DNA of 64,000 nucleotides from Crossaster papposus (Eukaryota > Echinodermata > Asteroidea > Velatida > Solasteridae). The notes under the pieces were generated by a model. That model had not been told where the DNA came from. It made no database searches and worked only from the letters and a program-made list of their open reading frames with translations. Positions 9,801-24,009 of the stretch are shown here, piece by piece (the stretch's first letter is position 1; each line of letters starts with the position of its first letter). The stretch is from NCBI GenBank assembly GCA_037893245.1, contig JBAIAA010000262.1, forward strand, positions 620,001 to 684,000, read 5' to 3'. The position numbers were made by a program, and so were the translations under genes.

Positions 9801-11832
9801 ATTTCATTTTCATTACAAATAGTTACGCAGAGTGGTGCCGTGGGAGCGTGATGGGCCCATAACCCAGAGGCCCGAGGACCGAAACCTCGCTCTGCTAAAG
9901 AGGTATTTTTGCTTCACTGTTATTCAAATTTAATAATTATTTTAGAATGTTTTTAGAATGTCTGCTTTTATTTTGTTTGTTGTTTTTCTAAATTTACATG
10001 AGGCATGGTGGCGCAGTGGAAGCTTGCTGGGCCTATAACCCAGAGTGCCGAGGATCAAAACCTCGTTCTGCTGCTAATAAGTTTTTGGTATGACTTGAAG
10101 TACTCGACTCAGAGTGACAAAGTAGACCCTTTCTTGGTCAGTAACAGAGAGTTCGGATGATCACAACCTCGGTCTGCTCAGGATAATTTTGTATTTGATA
10201 GGGATTTCATTTTCATTAAAAATAGTTACGCAGAGTAGTGCAGCGGGAGCGTGATGGGCCCATAGCCCAGAGGTCCGAGGACCAAAACCTCGCTTTGCTA
10301 ACTAGGTATTTTTGCTTCACTGCTATTCACATTTAATAAATATTGTAGAATGTTTTTAGAATGTCTGCTTTAATTTTGTTTGCATTTTCAAAATGTACAT
10401 GAGGCATAGTGGCGCAGTTGAAGCGTGCTCGGCCCATAACCCAGAGGTCCGAGGATCGAAACCTCGCTCTTCTAACAAGTTTTTGGTATGACATGAGGTA
10501 CTCGACTCGGAGTGACAAAGTAGACACTTTCTTGGTCAGTACCCGAGAGTTTGGTTGACCACAACCTCGGTCTGCTCAGGATAATTATTTTCTTGAAAGT
10601 GATTTCATTTTCATTACAAATAGTTACGCAGAGTGGTGCCGTGGGAGCGTGATGGGCCCATAACCCAGAGGCCCGAGGACCGAAACCTCGCTCTGCTAAA
10701 GAGGTATTTTTGCTTCACTGTTATTCAAATTTAATAATTATATTTTAGAATGTTTTTAGAATGTCTGCTTTTATTTTGTTTGTTGTTTTTCTAAATTTAC
10801 ATGAGGCATGGTGGCGCAGTGGAAGCTTGCTGGGCCTATAACCCAGAGTGCCGAGGATCAAAACCTCGTTCTGCTGCTAATAAGTTTTTGGTATGACTTG
10901 AAGTACTCGACTCAGAGTGACAAAGTAGACCCTTTCTTGGTCAGTAACCGAGAGTTCGGATGATCACAACCTCGGTCTGCTCAGGATAATTTTGTATTTG
11001 ATAGGGATTTCATTTTCATTAAAAATAGTTACGCAGAGTAGTGCAGCGGGAGCGTGATGGGCCCATAGCCCAGAGGTCCGAGGACCAAAACCTCGCTTTG
11101 CTAACTAGGTATTTTTGCTTCACTGCTATTCACATTTAATAAATATTGTAGAATGTTTTTAGAATGTCTGCTTTAATTTTGTTTGCATTTTCAAAATTTA
11201 CATGAGGCATAGTGGCGCAGTTGAAGCGTGCTGGGCCCATAACCCAGAGGTCCGAGGATCGAAACCTCGCTCTTCTAACAAGTTTTTGGTATGACATGAG
11301 GTACTCGACTCGGAGTGACAAAGTAGACACTTTCTTGGTCAGTACCCGAGAGTTTGGTTGACCACAACCTCGGTCTGCTCAGGATAATTATTTTCTTGAA
11401 AGTGATTTCATTTTCATTACAAATAGTTACGCAGAGTGGTGCCGTGGGAGCGTGATGGGCCCATAACCCAGAGGCCCGAGGACCGAAACCTCGCTCTGCT
11501 AAAGAGGTATTTTTGCTTCACTGTTATTCAAATTTAATAATTATTTTAGAATGTTTTTAGAATGTCTGCTTTTATTTTGTTTGTTGTTTTTCTAAATTTA
11601 CATGAGGCATGGTGGCGCAGTGGAAGCTTGCTGGGCCTATAACCCAGAGTGCCGAGGATTAAAACCTCGTTCTGCTGCTAATAAGTTTTTGGTATGACTT
11701 GAAGTACTCGACTCAGAGTGACAAAGTAGACCCTTTCTTGGTCAGTAACCGAGAGTTCGGATGATCACAACCTCGGTCTGCTCAGGATAATTTTGTATTT
11801 GATAGGGATTTCATTTTCATTAAAAATAGTTA

Positions 11833-11904
11833 CGCAGAGTAGTGCAGCGGGAGCGTGATGGGCCTATAGCCCAGAGGTCCGAGGACCAAAACCTCGCTTT
11901 GCTA
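11833..11904 (+). tRNA. Module D copy with TAT anticodon
   Basis: D copy whose anticodon (11865-11867) is TAT instead of CAT; otherwise standard. A single C-to-T change. Confidence 0.75.
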
Positions 11905-13436
11905 ACTAGGTATTTTTGCTTCACTGCTATTCACATTTAATAAATATTGTAGAATGTTTTTAGAATGTCTGCTTTAATTTTGTTTGCATTTTCTAAATCT
12001 ACATGAGGCATAGTGGCGCAGTTGAAGCGTGCTGGGCCCATAACCCAGAGGTCCGAGGATCGAAACCTCGTTCTTCTAACAAGTTTTTGGTATGACATGA
12101 GGTACTCGACTCGGAGTGACAAAGTAGACACTTTCTTGGTCAGTACCCGAGAGTTTGGTTGACCACAACCTCGGTCTGCTCAGGATAATTATTTTCTTGA
12201 AAGTGATTTCATTTTCATTACAAATAGTTACGCAGAGTGGTGCCGTGGGAGCGTGATGGGCCCATAACCCAGAGGCCCGAGGACCGAAACCTCGCTCTGC
12301 TAAAGAGGTATTTTTGCTTCACTGTTATTCAAATTTAATAATTATTTTAGAATGTTTTTAGAATGTCTGCTTTTATTTTGTTTGTTGTTTTTCTAAATTT
12401 ACATGAGGCATGGTGGCGCAGTGGAAGCTTGCTGGGCCTATAACCCAGAGTGCCGAGGATCAAAACCTCGTTCTGCTGCTAATAAGTTTTTGGTATGACT
12501 TGAAGTACTCGACTCAGAGTGACAAAGTAGACCCTTTCTTGGTCAGTAACCGAGAGTTCGGATGATCACAACCTCGGTCTGCTCAGGATAATTTTGTATT
12601 TGATAGGGATTTCATTTTCATTAAAAATAGTTACGCAGAGTAGTGCAGCGGGAGCGTGATGGGCCCATAGCCCAGAGGTCCGAGGACCAAAACCTCGCTT
12701 TGCTAACTAGGTATTTTTGCTTCACTGCTATTCACATTTAATAAATATTGTAGAATGTTTTTAGAATGTCTGCTTTAATTTTGTTTGCATTTTCAAAATT
12801 TACATGAGGCATAGTGGCGCAGTTGAAGCGTGCTCGGCCCATAACCCAGAGGTCCGAGGATCGAAACCTCGCTCTTCTAACAAGTTTTTGGTATGACATG
12901 AGGTACTCGACTCGGAGTGACAAAGTAGACACTTTCTTGGTCAGTACCCGAGAGTTTGGTTGACCACAACCTCGGTCTGCTCAGGATAATTATTTTCTTG
13001 AAAGTGATTTCATTTTCATTACAAATAGTTACGCAGAGTGGTGCCGTGGGAGCGTGATGGGCCCATAACCCAGAGGCCCGAGGACCGAAACCTCGCTCTG
13101 CTAAAGAGGTATTTTTGCTTCACTGTTATTCAAATTTAATAATTATATTTTAGAATGTTTTTAGAATGTCTGCTTTTATTTTGTTTGTTGTTTTTATAAA
13201 TTTACATGAGGCATGGTGGCGCAGTGGAAGCTTGCTGGGCCTATAACCCAGAGTGCCGAGGATCAAAACCTCGTTCTGCTGCTAATAAGTTTTTGGTATG
13301 ACTTGAAGTACTCGACTCAGAGTGACAAAGTAGACCCTTTCTTGGTCAGTAACCGAGAGTTCGGATGATCACAACCTCGGTCTGCTCAGGATAATTTTGT
13401 ATTTGATAGGGATTTCATTTTCATTAAAAATAGTTA

Positions 13437-13508
13437 CGCAGAGTAGTGCAGCGGGAGCGTGATGGGCCCTTAGCCCAGAGGTCCGAGGACCAAAACCTCG
13501 CTTTGCTA
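13437..13508 (+). tRNA. Module D copy with CTT anticodon
   Basis: D copy with CTT at 13469-13471, a lysine anticodon on an initiator-type body. A single A-to-T change seen nowhere else in the window. Confidence 0.72.
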
Positions 13509-16500
13509 ACTAGGTATTTTTGCTTCACTGCTATTCACATTTAATAAATATTGTAGAATGTTTTTAGAATGTCTGCTTTAATTTTGTTTGCATTTTCAAA
13601 ATTTACATGAGGCATAGTGGCGCAGTTGAAGCGTGCTGGGCCCATAACCCAGAGGTCCGAGGATCGAAACCTCGCTCTTCTAACAAGTTTTTGGTATGAC
13701 ATGAGGTACTCGACTCGGAGTGACAAAGTAGACACTTTCTTGGTCAGTACCCGAGAGTTTGGTTGACCACAACCTCGGTCTGCTCAGGATAATTATTTTC
13801 TTGAAAGTGATTTCATTTTCATTACAAATAGTTACGCAGAGTGGTGCCGTGGGAGCGTGATGGGCCCATAACCCAGAGGCCCGAGGACCGAAACCTCGCT
13901 CTGCTAAAGAGGTATTTTTGCTTCACTGTTATTCAAATTTAATAATTATTTTAGAATGTTTTTAGAATGTCTGCTTTTATTTTGTTTGTTGTTTTTCTAA
14001 ATTTACATGAGGCATGGTGGCGCAGTGGAAGCTTGCTGGGCCTATAACCCAGAGTGCCGAGGATCAAAACCTCGTTCTGCTGCTAATAAGTTTTTGGTAT
14101 GACTTGAAGTACTCGACTCAGAGTGACAAAGTAGACCCTTTCTTGGTCAGTAACCGAGAGTTCGGATGATCACAACCTCGGTCTGCTCAGGATAATTTTG
14201 TATTTGATAGGGATTTCATTTTCATTAAAAATAGTTACGCAGAGTAGTGCAGCGGGAGCGTGATGGGCCCATAGCCCAGAGGTCCGAGGACCAAAACCTC
14301 GCTTTGCTAACTAGGTATTTTTGCTTCACTGCTATTCACATTTAATAAATATTGTAGAATGTTTTTAGAATGTCTGCTTTAATTTTGTTTGCATTTTCAA
14401 AATCTACATGAGGCATAGTGGCGCAGTTGAAGCGTGCTGGGCCCATAACCCAGAGGTCCGAGGATCGAAACCTCGCTCTTCTAACAAGTTTTTGGTATGA
14501 CATGAGGTACTCGACTCGGAGTGACAAAGTAGACACTTTCTTGGTCAGTACCCGAGAGTTTGGTTGACCACAACCTCGGTCTGCTCAGGATAATTATTTT
14601 CTTGAAAGTGATTTCATTTTCATTACAAATAGTTACGCAGAGTGGTGCCGTGGGAGCGTGATGGGCCCATAACCCAGAGGCCCGAGGACCGAAACCTCGC
14701 TCTGCTAAAGAGGTATTTTTGCTTCACTGTTATTCAAATTTAATAATTATTTTAGAATGTTTTTAGAATGTCTGCTTTTATTTTGTTTGTTGTTTTTCTA
14801 AATTTACATGAGGCATGGTGGCGCAGTGGAAGCTTGCTGGGCCTATAACCCAGAGTGCCGAGGATCAAAACCTCGTTCTGCTGCTAATAAGTTTTTGGTA
14901 TGACTTGAAGTACTCGACTCAGAGTGACAAAGTAGACCCTTTCTTGGTCAGTAACCGAGAGTTCGGATGATCACAACCTCGGTCTGCTCAGGATAATTTT
15001 GTATTTGATAGGGATTTCATTTTCATTAAAAATAGTTACGCAGAGTAGTGCAGCGGGAGCGTGATGGGCCCATAGCCCAGAGGTCCGAGGACCAAAACCT
15101 CGCTTTGCTAACTAGGTATTTTTGCTTCACTGCTATTCACATTTAATAAATATTGTAGAATGTTTTTAGAATGTCTGCTTTAATTTTGTTTGCATTTTCT
15201 AAATCTACATGAGGCATAGTGGCGCAGTTGAAGCGTGCTGGGCCCATAACCCAGAGGTCCGAGGATCGAAACCTCGCTCTTCTAACAAGTTTTTGGTATG
15301 ACATGAGGTACTCGACTCGGAGTGACAAAGTAGACACTTTCTTGGTCAGTACCCGAGAGTTTGGTTGACCACAACCTCGGTCTGCTCAGGATAATTATTT
15401 TCTTGAAAGTGATTTCATTTTCATTACAAATAGTTACGCAGAGTGGTGCCGTGGGAGCGTGATGGGCCCATAACCCAGAGGCCCGAGGACCGAAACCTCG
15501 CTCTGCTAAAGAGGTATTTTTGCTTCACTGTTATTCAAATTTAATAATTATTTTAGAATGTTTTTAGAATGTCTGCTTTTATTTTGTTTGTTGTTTTTCT
15601 AAATTTACATGAGGCATGGTGGCGCAGTGGAAGCTTGCTGGGCCTATAACCCAGAGTGCCGAGGATCAAAACCTCGTTCTGCTGCTAATAAGTTTTTGGT
15701 ATGACTTGAAGTACTCGACTCAGAGTGACAAAGTAGACCCTTTCTTGGTCAGTAACCGAGAGTTCGGATGATCACAACCTCGGTCTGCTCAGGATAATTT
15801 TGTATTTGATAGGGATTTCATTTTCATTAAAAATAGTTACGCAGAGTAGTGCAGCGGGAGCGTGATGGGCCCATAGCCCAGAGGTCCGAGGACCAAAACC
15901 TCGCTTTGCTAACTAGGTATTTTTGCTTCACTGCTATTCACATTTAATAAATATTGTAGAATGTTTTTAGAATGTCTGCTTTAATTTTGTTTGCATTTTC
16001 TAAATCTACATGAGGCATAGTGGCGCAGTTGAAGCGTGCTGGGCCCATAACCCAGAGGTCCGAGGATCGAAACCTCGCTCTTCTAACAAGTTTTTGGTAT
16101 GACATGAGGTACTCGACTCGGAGTGACAAAGTAGACACTTTCTTGGTCAGTACCCGAGAGTTTGGTTGACCACAACCTCGGTCTGCTCAGGATAATTATT
16201 TTCTTGAAAGTGATTTCATTTTCATTACAAATAGTTACGCAGAGTGGTGCCGTGGGAGCGTGATGGGCCCATAACCCAGAGGCCCGAGGACCGAAACCTC
16301 GCTCTGCTAAAGAGGTATTTTTGCTTCACTGTTATTCAAATTTAATAATTATTTTAGAATGTTTTTAGAATGTCTGCTTTTATTTTGTTTGTTGTTTTTC
16401 TAAATTTACATGAGGCATGGTGGCGCAGTGGAAGCTTGCTGGGCCTATAACCCAGAGTGCCGAGGATCAAAACCTCGTTCTGCTGCTAATAAGTTTTTGG

Positions 16501-17038
16501 TATGACTTGAAGTACTCGACTCAGAGTGACAAAGTAGACCCTTTCTTGGTCAGTAACCGAGAGTTCGGATGATCACAACCTCGGTCTGCTCAGGATAATT
16601 TTGTATTTGATAGGGATTTCATTTTCATTAAAAATAGTTACGCAGAGTAGTGCAGCGGGAGCGTGATGGGCCCATAGCCCAGAGGTCCGAGGACCAAAAC
16701 CTCGCTTTGCTAACTAGGTATTTTTGCTTCACTGCTATTCACATTTAATAAATATTGTAGAATGTTTTTAGAATGTCTGCTTTAATTTTGTTTGCATTTT
16801 CAAAATTTACATGAGGCATAGTGGCGCAGTTGAAGCGTGCTGGGCCCATAACCCAGAGGTCCGAGGATCGAAACCTCGCTCTTCCAACAAGTTTTTGGTA
16901 TGACATGAGGTACTCGACTCGGAGTGACAAAGTAGACACTTTCTTGGTCAGTACCCGAGAGTTTGGTTGACCACAACCTCGGTCTGCTCAGGATAATTAT
17001 TTTCTTGAAAGTGATTTCATTTTCATTACAAATAGTTA

Positions 17039-17110
17039 CGCAGAGTGGTGCCGTGGGAGCGTGATGGGCCCATAACCCAGAGGTCCGAGGATCGAAACCT
17101 CGCTCTTCTA
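17039..17110 (+). tRNA. Chimeric module: B 5' half with A 3' half
   Basis: The 5' half is B type (CGCAGAG, CCGTGGGAG, ATGGG) but from the variable loop on it is A type: AGGTC, GATCGAAAC, CTCTTCT. The following flank (AAGAGGTATTTTT) is B type again. This is a conversion tract confined to the 3' half of a tRNA-like module. A second copy of the same chimera lies at 19442-19513. Confidence 0.85.
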
Positions 17111-19441
17111 AAGAGGTATTTTTGCTTCACTGTTATTCAAATTTAATAATTATTTTAGAATGTTTTTAGAATGTCTGCTTTTATTTTGTTTGTTGTTTTT
17201 CTAAATTTACATGAGGCATGGTGGCGCAGTGGAAGCTTGCTGGGCCTATAACCCAGAGTGCCGAGGATCAAAACCTCGTTCTGCTGCTAATAAGTTTTTG
17301 GTATGACTTGAAGTACTCGACTCAGAGTGACAAAGTAGACCCTTTCTTGGTCAGTAACCGAGAGTTCGGATGATCACAACCTCGGTCTGCTCAGGATAAT
17401 TTTGTATTTGATAGGGATTTCATTTTCATTAAAAATAGTTACGCAGAGTAGTGCAGCGGGAGCGTGATGGGCCCATAGCCCAGAGGTCCGAGGACCAAAA
17501 CCTCGCTTTGCTAACTAGGTATTTTTGCTTCACTGCTATTCACATTTAATAAATATTGTAGAATGTTTTTAGAATGTCTGCTTTAATTTTGTTTGCATTT
17601 TCTAAATCTACATGAGGCATAGTGGCGCAGTTGAAGCGTGCTGGGCCCATAACCCAGAGGTCCGAGGATCGAAACCTCGCTCTTCTAACAAGTTTTTGGT
17701 ATGACATGAGGTACTCGACTCGGAGTGACAAAGTAGACACTTTCTTGGTCAGTACCCGAGAGTTTGGTTGACCACAACCTCGGTCTGCTCAGGATAATTA
17801 TTTTCTTGAAAGTGATTTCATTTTCATTACAAATAGTTACGCAGAGTGGTGCCGTGGGAGCGTGATGGGCCCATAACCCAGAGGCCCGAGGACCGAAACC
17901 TCGCTCTGCTAAAGAGGTATTTTTGCTTCACTGTTATTCAAATTTAATAATTATTTTAGAATGTTTTTAGAATGTCTGCTTTTATTTTGTTTGTTGTTTT
18001 TCTAAATTTACATGAGGCATGGTGGCGCAGTGGAAGCTTGCTGGGCCTATAACCCAGAGTGCCGAGGATCAAAACCTCGTTCTGCTGCTAATAAGTTTTT
18101 GGTATGACTTGAAGTACTCGACTCAGAGTGACAAAGTAGACCCTTTCTTGGTCAGTAACCGAGAGTTCGGATGATCACAACCTCGGTCTGCTCAGGATAA
18201 TTTTGTATTTGATAGGGATTTCATTTTCATTAAAAATAGTTACGCAGAGTAGTGCAGCGGGAGCGTGATGGGCCCATAGCCCAGAGGTCCGAGGACCAAA
18301 ACCTCGCTTTGCTAACTAGGTATTTTTGCTTCACTGCTATTCACATTTAATAAATATTGTAGAATGTTTTTAGAATGTCTGCTTTAATTTTGTTTGCATT
18401 TTCTAAATCTACATGAGGCATAGTGGCGCAGTTGAAGCGTGCTGGGCCCATAACCCAGAGGTCCGAGGATCGAAACCTCGCTCTTCTAACAAGTTTTTGG
18501 TATGACATGAGGTACTCGACTCGGAGTGACAAAGTAGACACTTTCTTGGTCAGTACCCGAGAGTTTGGTTGACCACAACCTCGGTCTGCTCAGGATAATT
18601 ATTTTCTTGAAAGTGATTTCATTTTCATTACAAATAGTTACGCAGAGTGGTGCCGTGGGAGCGTGATGGGCCCATAACCCAGAGGCCCGAGGACCGAAAC
18701 CTCGCTCTGCTAAAGAGGTATTTTTGCTTCACTGTTATTCAAATTTAATAATTATTTTAGAATGTTTTTAGAATGTCTGCTTTTATTTTGTTTGTTGTTT
18801 TTCTAAATTTACATGAGGCATGGTGGCGCAGTGGAAGCTTGCTGGGCCTATAACCCAGAGTGCCGAGGATCAAAACCTCGTTCTGCTGCTAATAAGTTTT
18901 TGGTATGACTTGAAGTACTCGACTCAGAGTGACAAAGTAGACCCTTTCTTGGTCAGTAACCGAGAGTTCGGATGATCACAACCTCGGTCTGCTCAGGATA
19001 ATTTTGTATTTGATAGGGATTTCATTTTCATTAAAAATAGTTACGCAGAGTAGTGCAGCGGGAGCGTGATGGGCCCATAGCCCAGAGGTCCGAGGACCAA
19101 AACCTCGCTTTGCTAACTAGGTATTTTTGCTTCACTGCTATTCACATTTAATAAATATTGTAGAATGTTTTTAGAATGTCTGCTTTAATTTTGTTTGCAT
19201 TTTCAAAATTTACATGAGGCATAGTGGCGCAGTTGAAGCGTGCTGGGCCCATAACCCAGAGGTCCGAGGATCGAAACCTCGCTCTTCCAACAAGTTTTTG
19301 GTATGACATGAGGTACTCGACTCGGAGTGACAAAGTAGACACTTTCTTGGTCAGTACCCGAGAGTTTGGTTGACCACAACCTCGGTCTGCTCAGGATAAT
19401 TATTTTCTTGAAAGTGATTTCATTTTCATTACAAATAGTTA

Positions 19442-19513
19442 CGCAGAGTGGTGCCGTGGGAGCGTGATGGGCCCATAACCCAGAGGTCCGAGGATCGAAA
19501 CCTCGCTCTTCTA
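19442..19513 (+). tRNA. Second copy of the B/A chimeric module
   Basis: Same conversion tract as the copy 2403 bp upstream. The intervening B modules (17840, 18641) are normal, so the two chimeras were carried by duplication of a three-unit block rather than made twice. Confidence 0.83.
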
Positions 19514-19948
19514 AAGAGGTATTTTTGCTTCACTGTTATTCAAATTTAATAATTATTTTAGAATGTTTTTAGAATGTCTGCTTTTATTTTGTTTGTTGTT
19601 TTTCTAAATTTACATGAGGCATGGTGGCGCAGTGGAAGCTTGCTGGGCCTATAACCCAGAGTGCCGAGGATCAAAACCTCGTTCTGCTGCTAATAAGTTT
19701 TTGGTATGACTTGAAGTACTCGACTCAGAGTGACAAAGTAGACCCTTTCTTGGTCAGTAACCGAGAGTTCGGATGATCACAACCTCGGTCTGCTCAGGAT
19801 AATTTTGTATTTGATAGGGATTTCATTTTCATTAAAAATAGTTACGCAGAGTAGTGCAGCGGGAGCGTGATGGGCCCATAGCCCAGAGGTCCGAGGACCA
19901 AAACCTCGCTTTGCTAACTAGGTATTTTTGCTTCACTGCTATTCACAT

Positions 19949-22900
19949 TTAATAAATATTGTAGAATGTTTTTAGAATGTCTGCTTTAATTTTGTTTGCA
20001 TTTTCAAAATTTACATGAGGCATAGTGGCGCAGTTGAAGCGGGCTGGGCCCATAACCCAGAGGTCCGAGGATCGAAACCTCGCTCTTCCAACAAGTTTTT
20101 GGTATGACATGAGGTACTCGACTCGGAGTGACAAAGTAGACACTTTCTTGGTCAGTACCCGAGAGTTTGGTTGACCACAACCTCGGTCTGCTCAGGATAA
20201 TTATTTTCTTGAAAGTGATTTCATTTTCATTACAAATAGTTACGCAGAGTGGTGCCGTGGGAGCGTGATGGGCCCATAACCCAGAGGCCCGAGGACCGAA
20301 ACCTCGCTCTGCTAAAGAGGTATTTTTGCTTCACTGTTATTCAAATTTAATAATTATTTTAGAATGTTTTTAGAATGTCTGCTTTTATTTTGTTTGTTGT
20401 TTTTCTAAATTTACATGAGGCATGGTGGCGCAGTGGAAGCTTGCTGGGCCTATAACCCAGAGTGCCGAGGATCAAAACCTCGTTCTGCTGCTAATAAGTT
20501 TTTGGTATGACTTGAAGTACTCGACTCAGAGTGACAAAGTAGACCCTTTCTTGGTCAGTAACCGAGAGTTCGGATGATCACAACCTCGGTCTGCTCAGGA
20601 TAATTTTGTATTTGATAGGGATTTCATTTTCATTAAAAATAGTTACGCAGAGTAGTGCAGCGGGAGCGTGATGGGCCCATAGCCCAGAGGTCCGAGGACC
20701 AAAACCTCGCTTTGCTAACTAGGTATTTTTGCTTCACTGCTATTCACATTTAATAAATATTGTAGAATGTTTTTAGAATGTCTGCTTTAATTTTGTTTGC
20801 ATTTTCAAAATTTACATGAGGCATAGTGGCGCAGTTGAAGCGGGCTGGGCCCATAACCCAGAGGTCCGAGGATCGAAACCTCGCTCTTCCAACAAGTTTT
20901 TGGTATGACATGAGGTACTCGACTCGGAGTGACAAAGTAGACACTTTCTTGGTCAGTACCCGAGAGTTTGGTTGACCACAACCTCGGTCTGCTCAGGATA
21001 ATTATTTTCTTGAAAGTGATTTCATTTTCATTACAAATAGTTACGCAGAGTGGTGCCGTGGGAGCGTGATGGGCCCATAACCCAGAGGCCCGAGGACCGA
21101 AACCTCGCTCTGCTAAAGAGGTATTTTTGCTTCACTGTTATTCAAATTTAATAATTATTTTAGAATGTTTTTAGAATGTCTGCTTTTATTTTGTTTGTTG
21201 TTTTTCTAAATTTACATGAGGCATGGTGGCGCAGTGGAAGCTTGCTGGGCCTATAACCCAGAGTGCCGAGGATCAAAACCTCGTTCTGCTGCTAATAAGT
21301 TTTTGGTATGACTTGAAGTACTCGACTCAGAGTGACAAAGTAGACCCTTTCTTGGTCAGTAACCGAGAGTTCGGATGATCACAACCTCGGTCTGCTCAGG
21401 ATAATTTTGTATTTGATAGGGATTTCATTTTCATTAAAAATAGTTACGCAGAGTAGTGCAGCGGGAGCGTGATGGGCCCATAGCCCAGAGGTCCGAGGAC
21501 CAAAACCTCGCTTTGCTAACTAGGTATTTTTGCTTCACTGCTATTCACATTTAATAAATATTGTAGAATGTTTTTAGAATGTCTGCTTTAATTTTGTTTG
21601 CATTTTCAAAATTTACATGAGGCATAGTGGCGCAGTTGAAGCGGGCTGGGCCCATAACCCAGAGGTCCGAGGATCGAAACCTCGCTCTTCCAACAAGTTT
21701 TTGGTATGACATGAGGTACTCGACTCGGAGTGACAAAGTAGACACTTTCTTGGTCAGTACCCGAGAGTTTGGTTGACCACAACCTCGGTCTGCTCAGGAT
21801 AATTATTTTCTTGAAAGTGATTTCATTTTCATTACAAATAGTTACGCAGAGTGGTGCCGTGGGAGCGTGATGGGCCCATAACCCAGAGGCCCGAGGACCG
21901 AAACCTCGCTCTGCTAAAGAGGTATTTTTGCTTCACTGTTATTCAAATTTAATAATTATTTTAGAATGTTTTTAGAATGTCTGCTTTTATTTTGTTTGTT
22001 GTTTTTCTAAATTTACATGAGGCATGGTGGCGCAGTGGAAGCTTGCTGGGCCTATAACCCAGAGTGCCGAGGATCAAAACCTCGTTCTGCTGCTAATAAG
22101 TTTTTGGTATGACTTGAAGTACTCGACTCAGAGTGACAAAGTAGACCCTTTCTTGGTCAGTAACCGAGAGTTCGGATGATCACAACCTCGGTCTGCTCAG
22201 GATAATTTTGTATTTGATAGGGATTTCATTTTCATTAAAAATAGTTACGCAGAGTAGTGCAGCGGGAGCGTGATGGGCCCATAGCCCAGAGGTCCGAGGA
22301 CCAAAACCTCGCTTTGCTAACTAGGTATTTTTGCTTCACTGCTATTCACATTTAATAAATATTGTAGAATGTTTTTAGAATGTCTGCTTTAATTTTGTTT
22401 GCATTTTCAAAATTTACATGAGGCATAGTGGCGCAGTTGAAGCGGGCTGGGCCCATAACCCAGAGGTCCGAGGATCGAAACCTCGCTCTTCCAACAAGTT
22501 TTTGGTATGACATGAGGTACTCGACTCGGAGTGACAAAGTAGACACTTTCTTGGTCAGTACCCGAGAGTTTGGTTGACCACAACCTCGGTCTGCTCAGGA
22601 TAATTATTTTCTTGAAAGTGATTTCATTTTCATTACAAATAGTTACGCAGAGTGGTGCCGTGGGAGCGTGATGGGCCCATAACCCAGAGGCCCGAGGACC
22701 GAAACCTCGCTCTGCTAAAGAGGTATTTTTGCTTCACTGTTATTCAAATTTAATAATTATTTTAGAATGTTTTTAGAATGTCTGCTTTTATTTTGTTTGT
22801 TGTTTTTCTAAATTTACATGAGGCATGGTGGCGCAGTGGAAGCTTGCTGGGCCTATAACCCAGAGTGCCGAGGATCAAAACCTCGTTCTGCTGCTAATAA

Positions 22901-23953
22901 GTTTTTGGTATGACTTGAAGTACTCGACTCAGAGTGACAAAGTAGACCCTTTCTTGGTCAGTAACCGAGAGTTCGGATGATCACAACCTCGGTCTGCTCA
23001 GGATAATTTTGTATTTGATAGGGATTTCATTTTCATTAAAAATAGTTACGCAGAGTAGTGCAGCGGGAGCGTGATGGGCCCATAGCCCAGAGGTCCGAGG
23101 ACCAAAACCTCGCTTTGCTAACTAGGTATTTTTGCTTCACTGCTATTCACATTTAATAAATATTGTAGAATGTTTTTAGAATGTCTGCTTTAATTTTGTT
23201 TGCATTTTCAAAATTTACATGAGGCATAGTGGCGCAGTTGAAGCGGGCTGGGCCCATAACCCAGAGGTCCGAGGATCGAAACCTCGCTCTTCCAACAAGT
23301 TTTTGGTATGACATGAGGTACTCGACTCGGAGTGACAAAGTAGACACTTTCTTGGTCAGTACCCGAGAGTTTGGTTGACCACAACCTCGGTCTGCTCAGG
23401 ATAATTATTTTCTTGAAAGTGATTTCATTTTCATTACAAATAGTTACGCAGAGTGGTGCCGTGGGAGCGTGATGGGCCCATAACCCAGAGGCCCGAGGAC
23501 CGAAACCTCGCTCTGCTAAAGAGGTATTTTTGCTTCACTGTTATTCAAATTTAATAATTATTTTAGAATGTTTTTAGAATGTCTGCTTTTATTTTGTTTG
23601 TTGTTTTTCTAAATTTACATGAGGCATGGTGGCGCAGTGGAAGCTTGCTGGGCCTATAACCCAGAGTGCCGAGGATCAAAACCTCGTTCTGCTGCTAATA
23701 AGTTTTTGGTATGACTTGAAGTACTCGACTCAGAGTGACAAAGTAGACCCTTTCTTGGTCAGTAACCGAGAGTTCGGATGATCACAACCTCGGTCTGCTC
23801 AGGATAATTTTGTATTTGATAGGGATTTCATTTTCATTAAAAATAGTTACGCAGAGTAGTGCAGCGGGAGCGTGATGGGCCCATAGCCCAGAGGTCCGAG
23901 GACCAAAACCTCGCTTTGCTAACTAGGTATTTTTGCTTCACTGCTATTCACAT
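19949..23953 (+). repeat. Five apparently identical 801-bp units next to the inversion junction
   Basis: Five successive units all carry GCGGGCTGGG in module A (G for T at the D-arm/anticodon-arm boundary) and the CTCTTCC acceptor end. I found no difference between them by eye. This is the most recently amplified block of the left arm. Confidence 0.8.
23850..23921 (+). tRNA. Last module D of the left arm
   Basis: Standard D module; the final tRNA-like element before the inversion. The spacer after it runs to the junction and stops where module A would begin (…CTACAT). Confidence 0.78.
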
Positions 23954-24009
23954 TTAATAAATATTGTAGAATGTTTTTAGAATGTCTGCTTTAATTTTGT
24001 TTGCATTTT

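Larger units (their letters stand above)
10333..13542 (+). repeat. Three-unit higher-order repeat marked by rare variants
   Basis: The units around 10333 and 12738 share two rare changes: CTCGGCCC in the A anticodon stem (near 10429 and 12834) and a TA insertion giving AATTATATTTTAG (near 10742 and 13146). They lie 2405 bp apart, which is three units plus the insertion. A block of up to three units was duplicated, or the changes were copied by conversion. Confidence 0.7.
15143..19948 (+). repeat. Two tandem copies of a three-unit (2403-bp) higher-order repeat
   Basis: Units follow the pattern x, x, y, x, x, y. The x units have TAAATCTAC before module A. The y units have AAAATTTAC, a CTCTTCC acceptor end on A, and a converted B module. 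Diagnostic pairs repeat exactly 2403 bp apart (16745/19148 units; B modules at 17039 and 19442). Confidence 0.8.
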
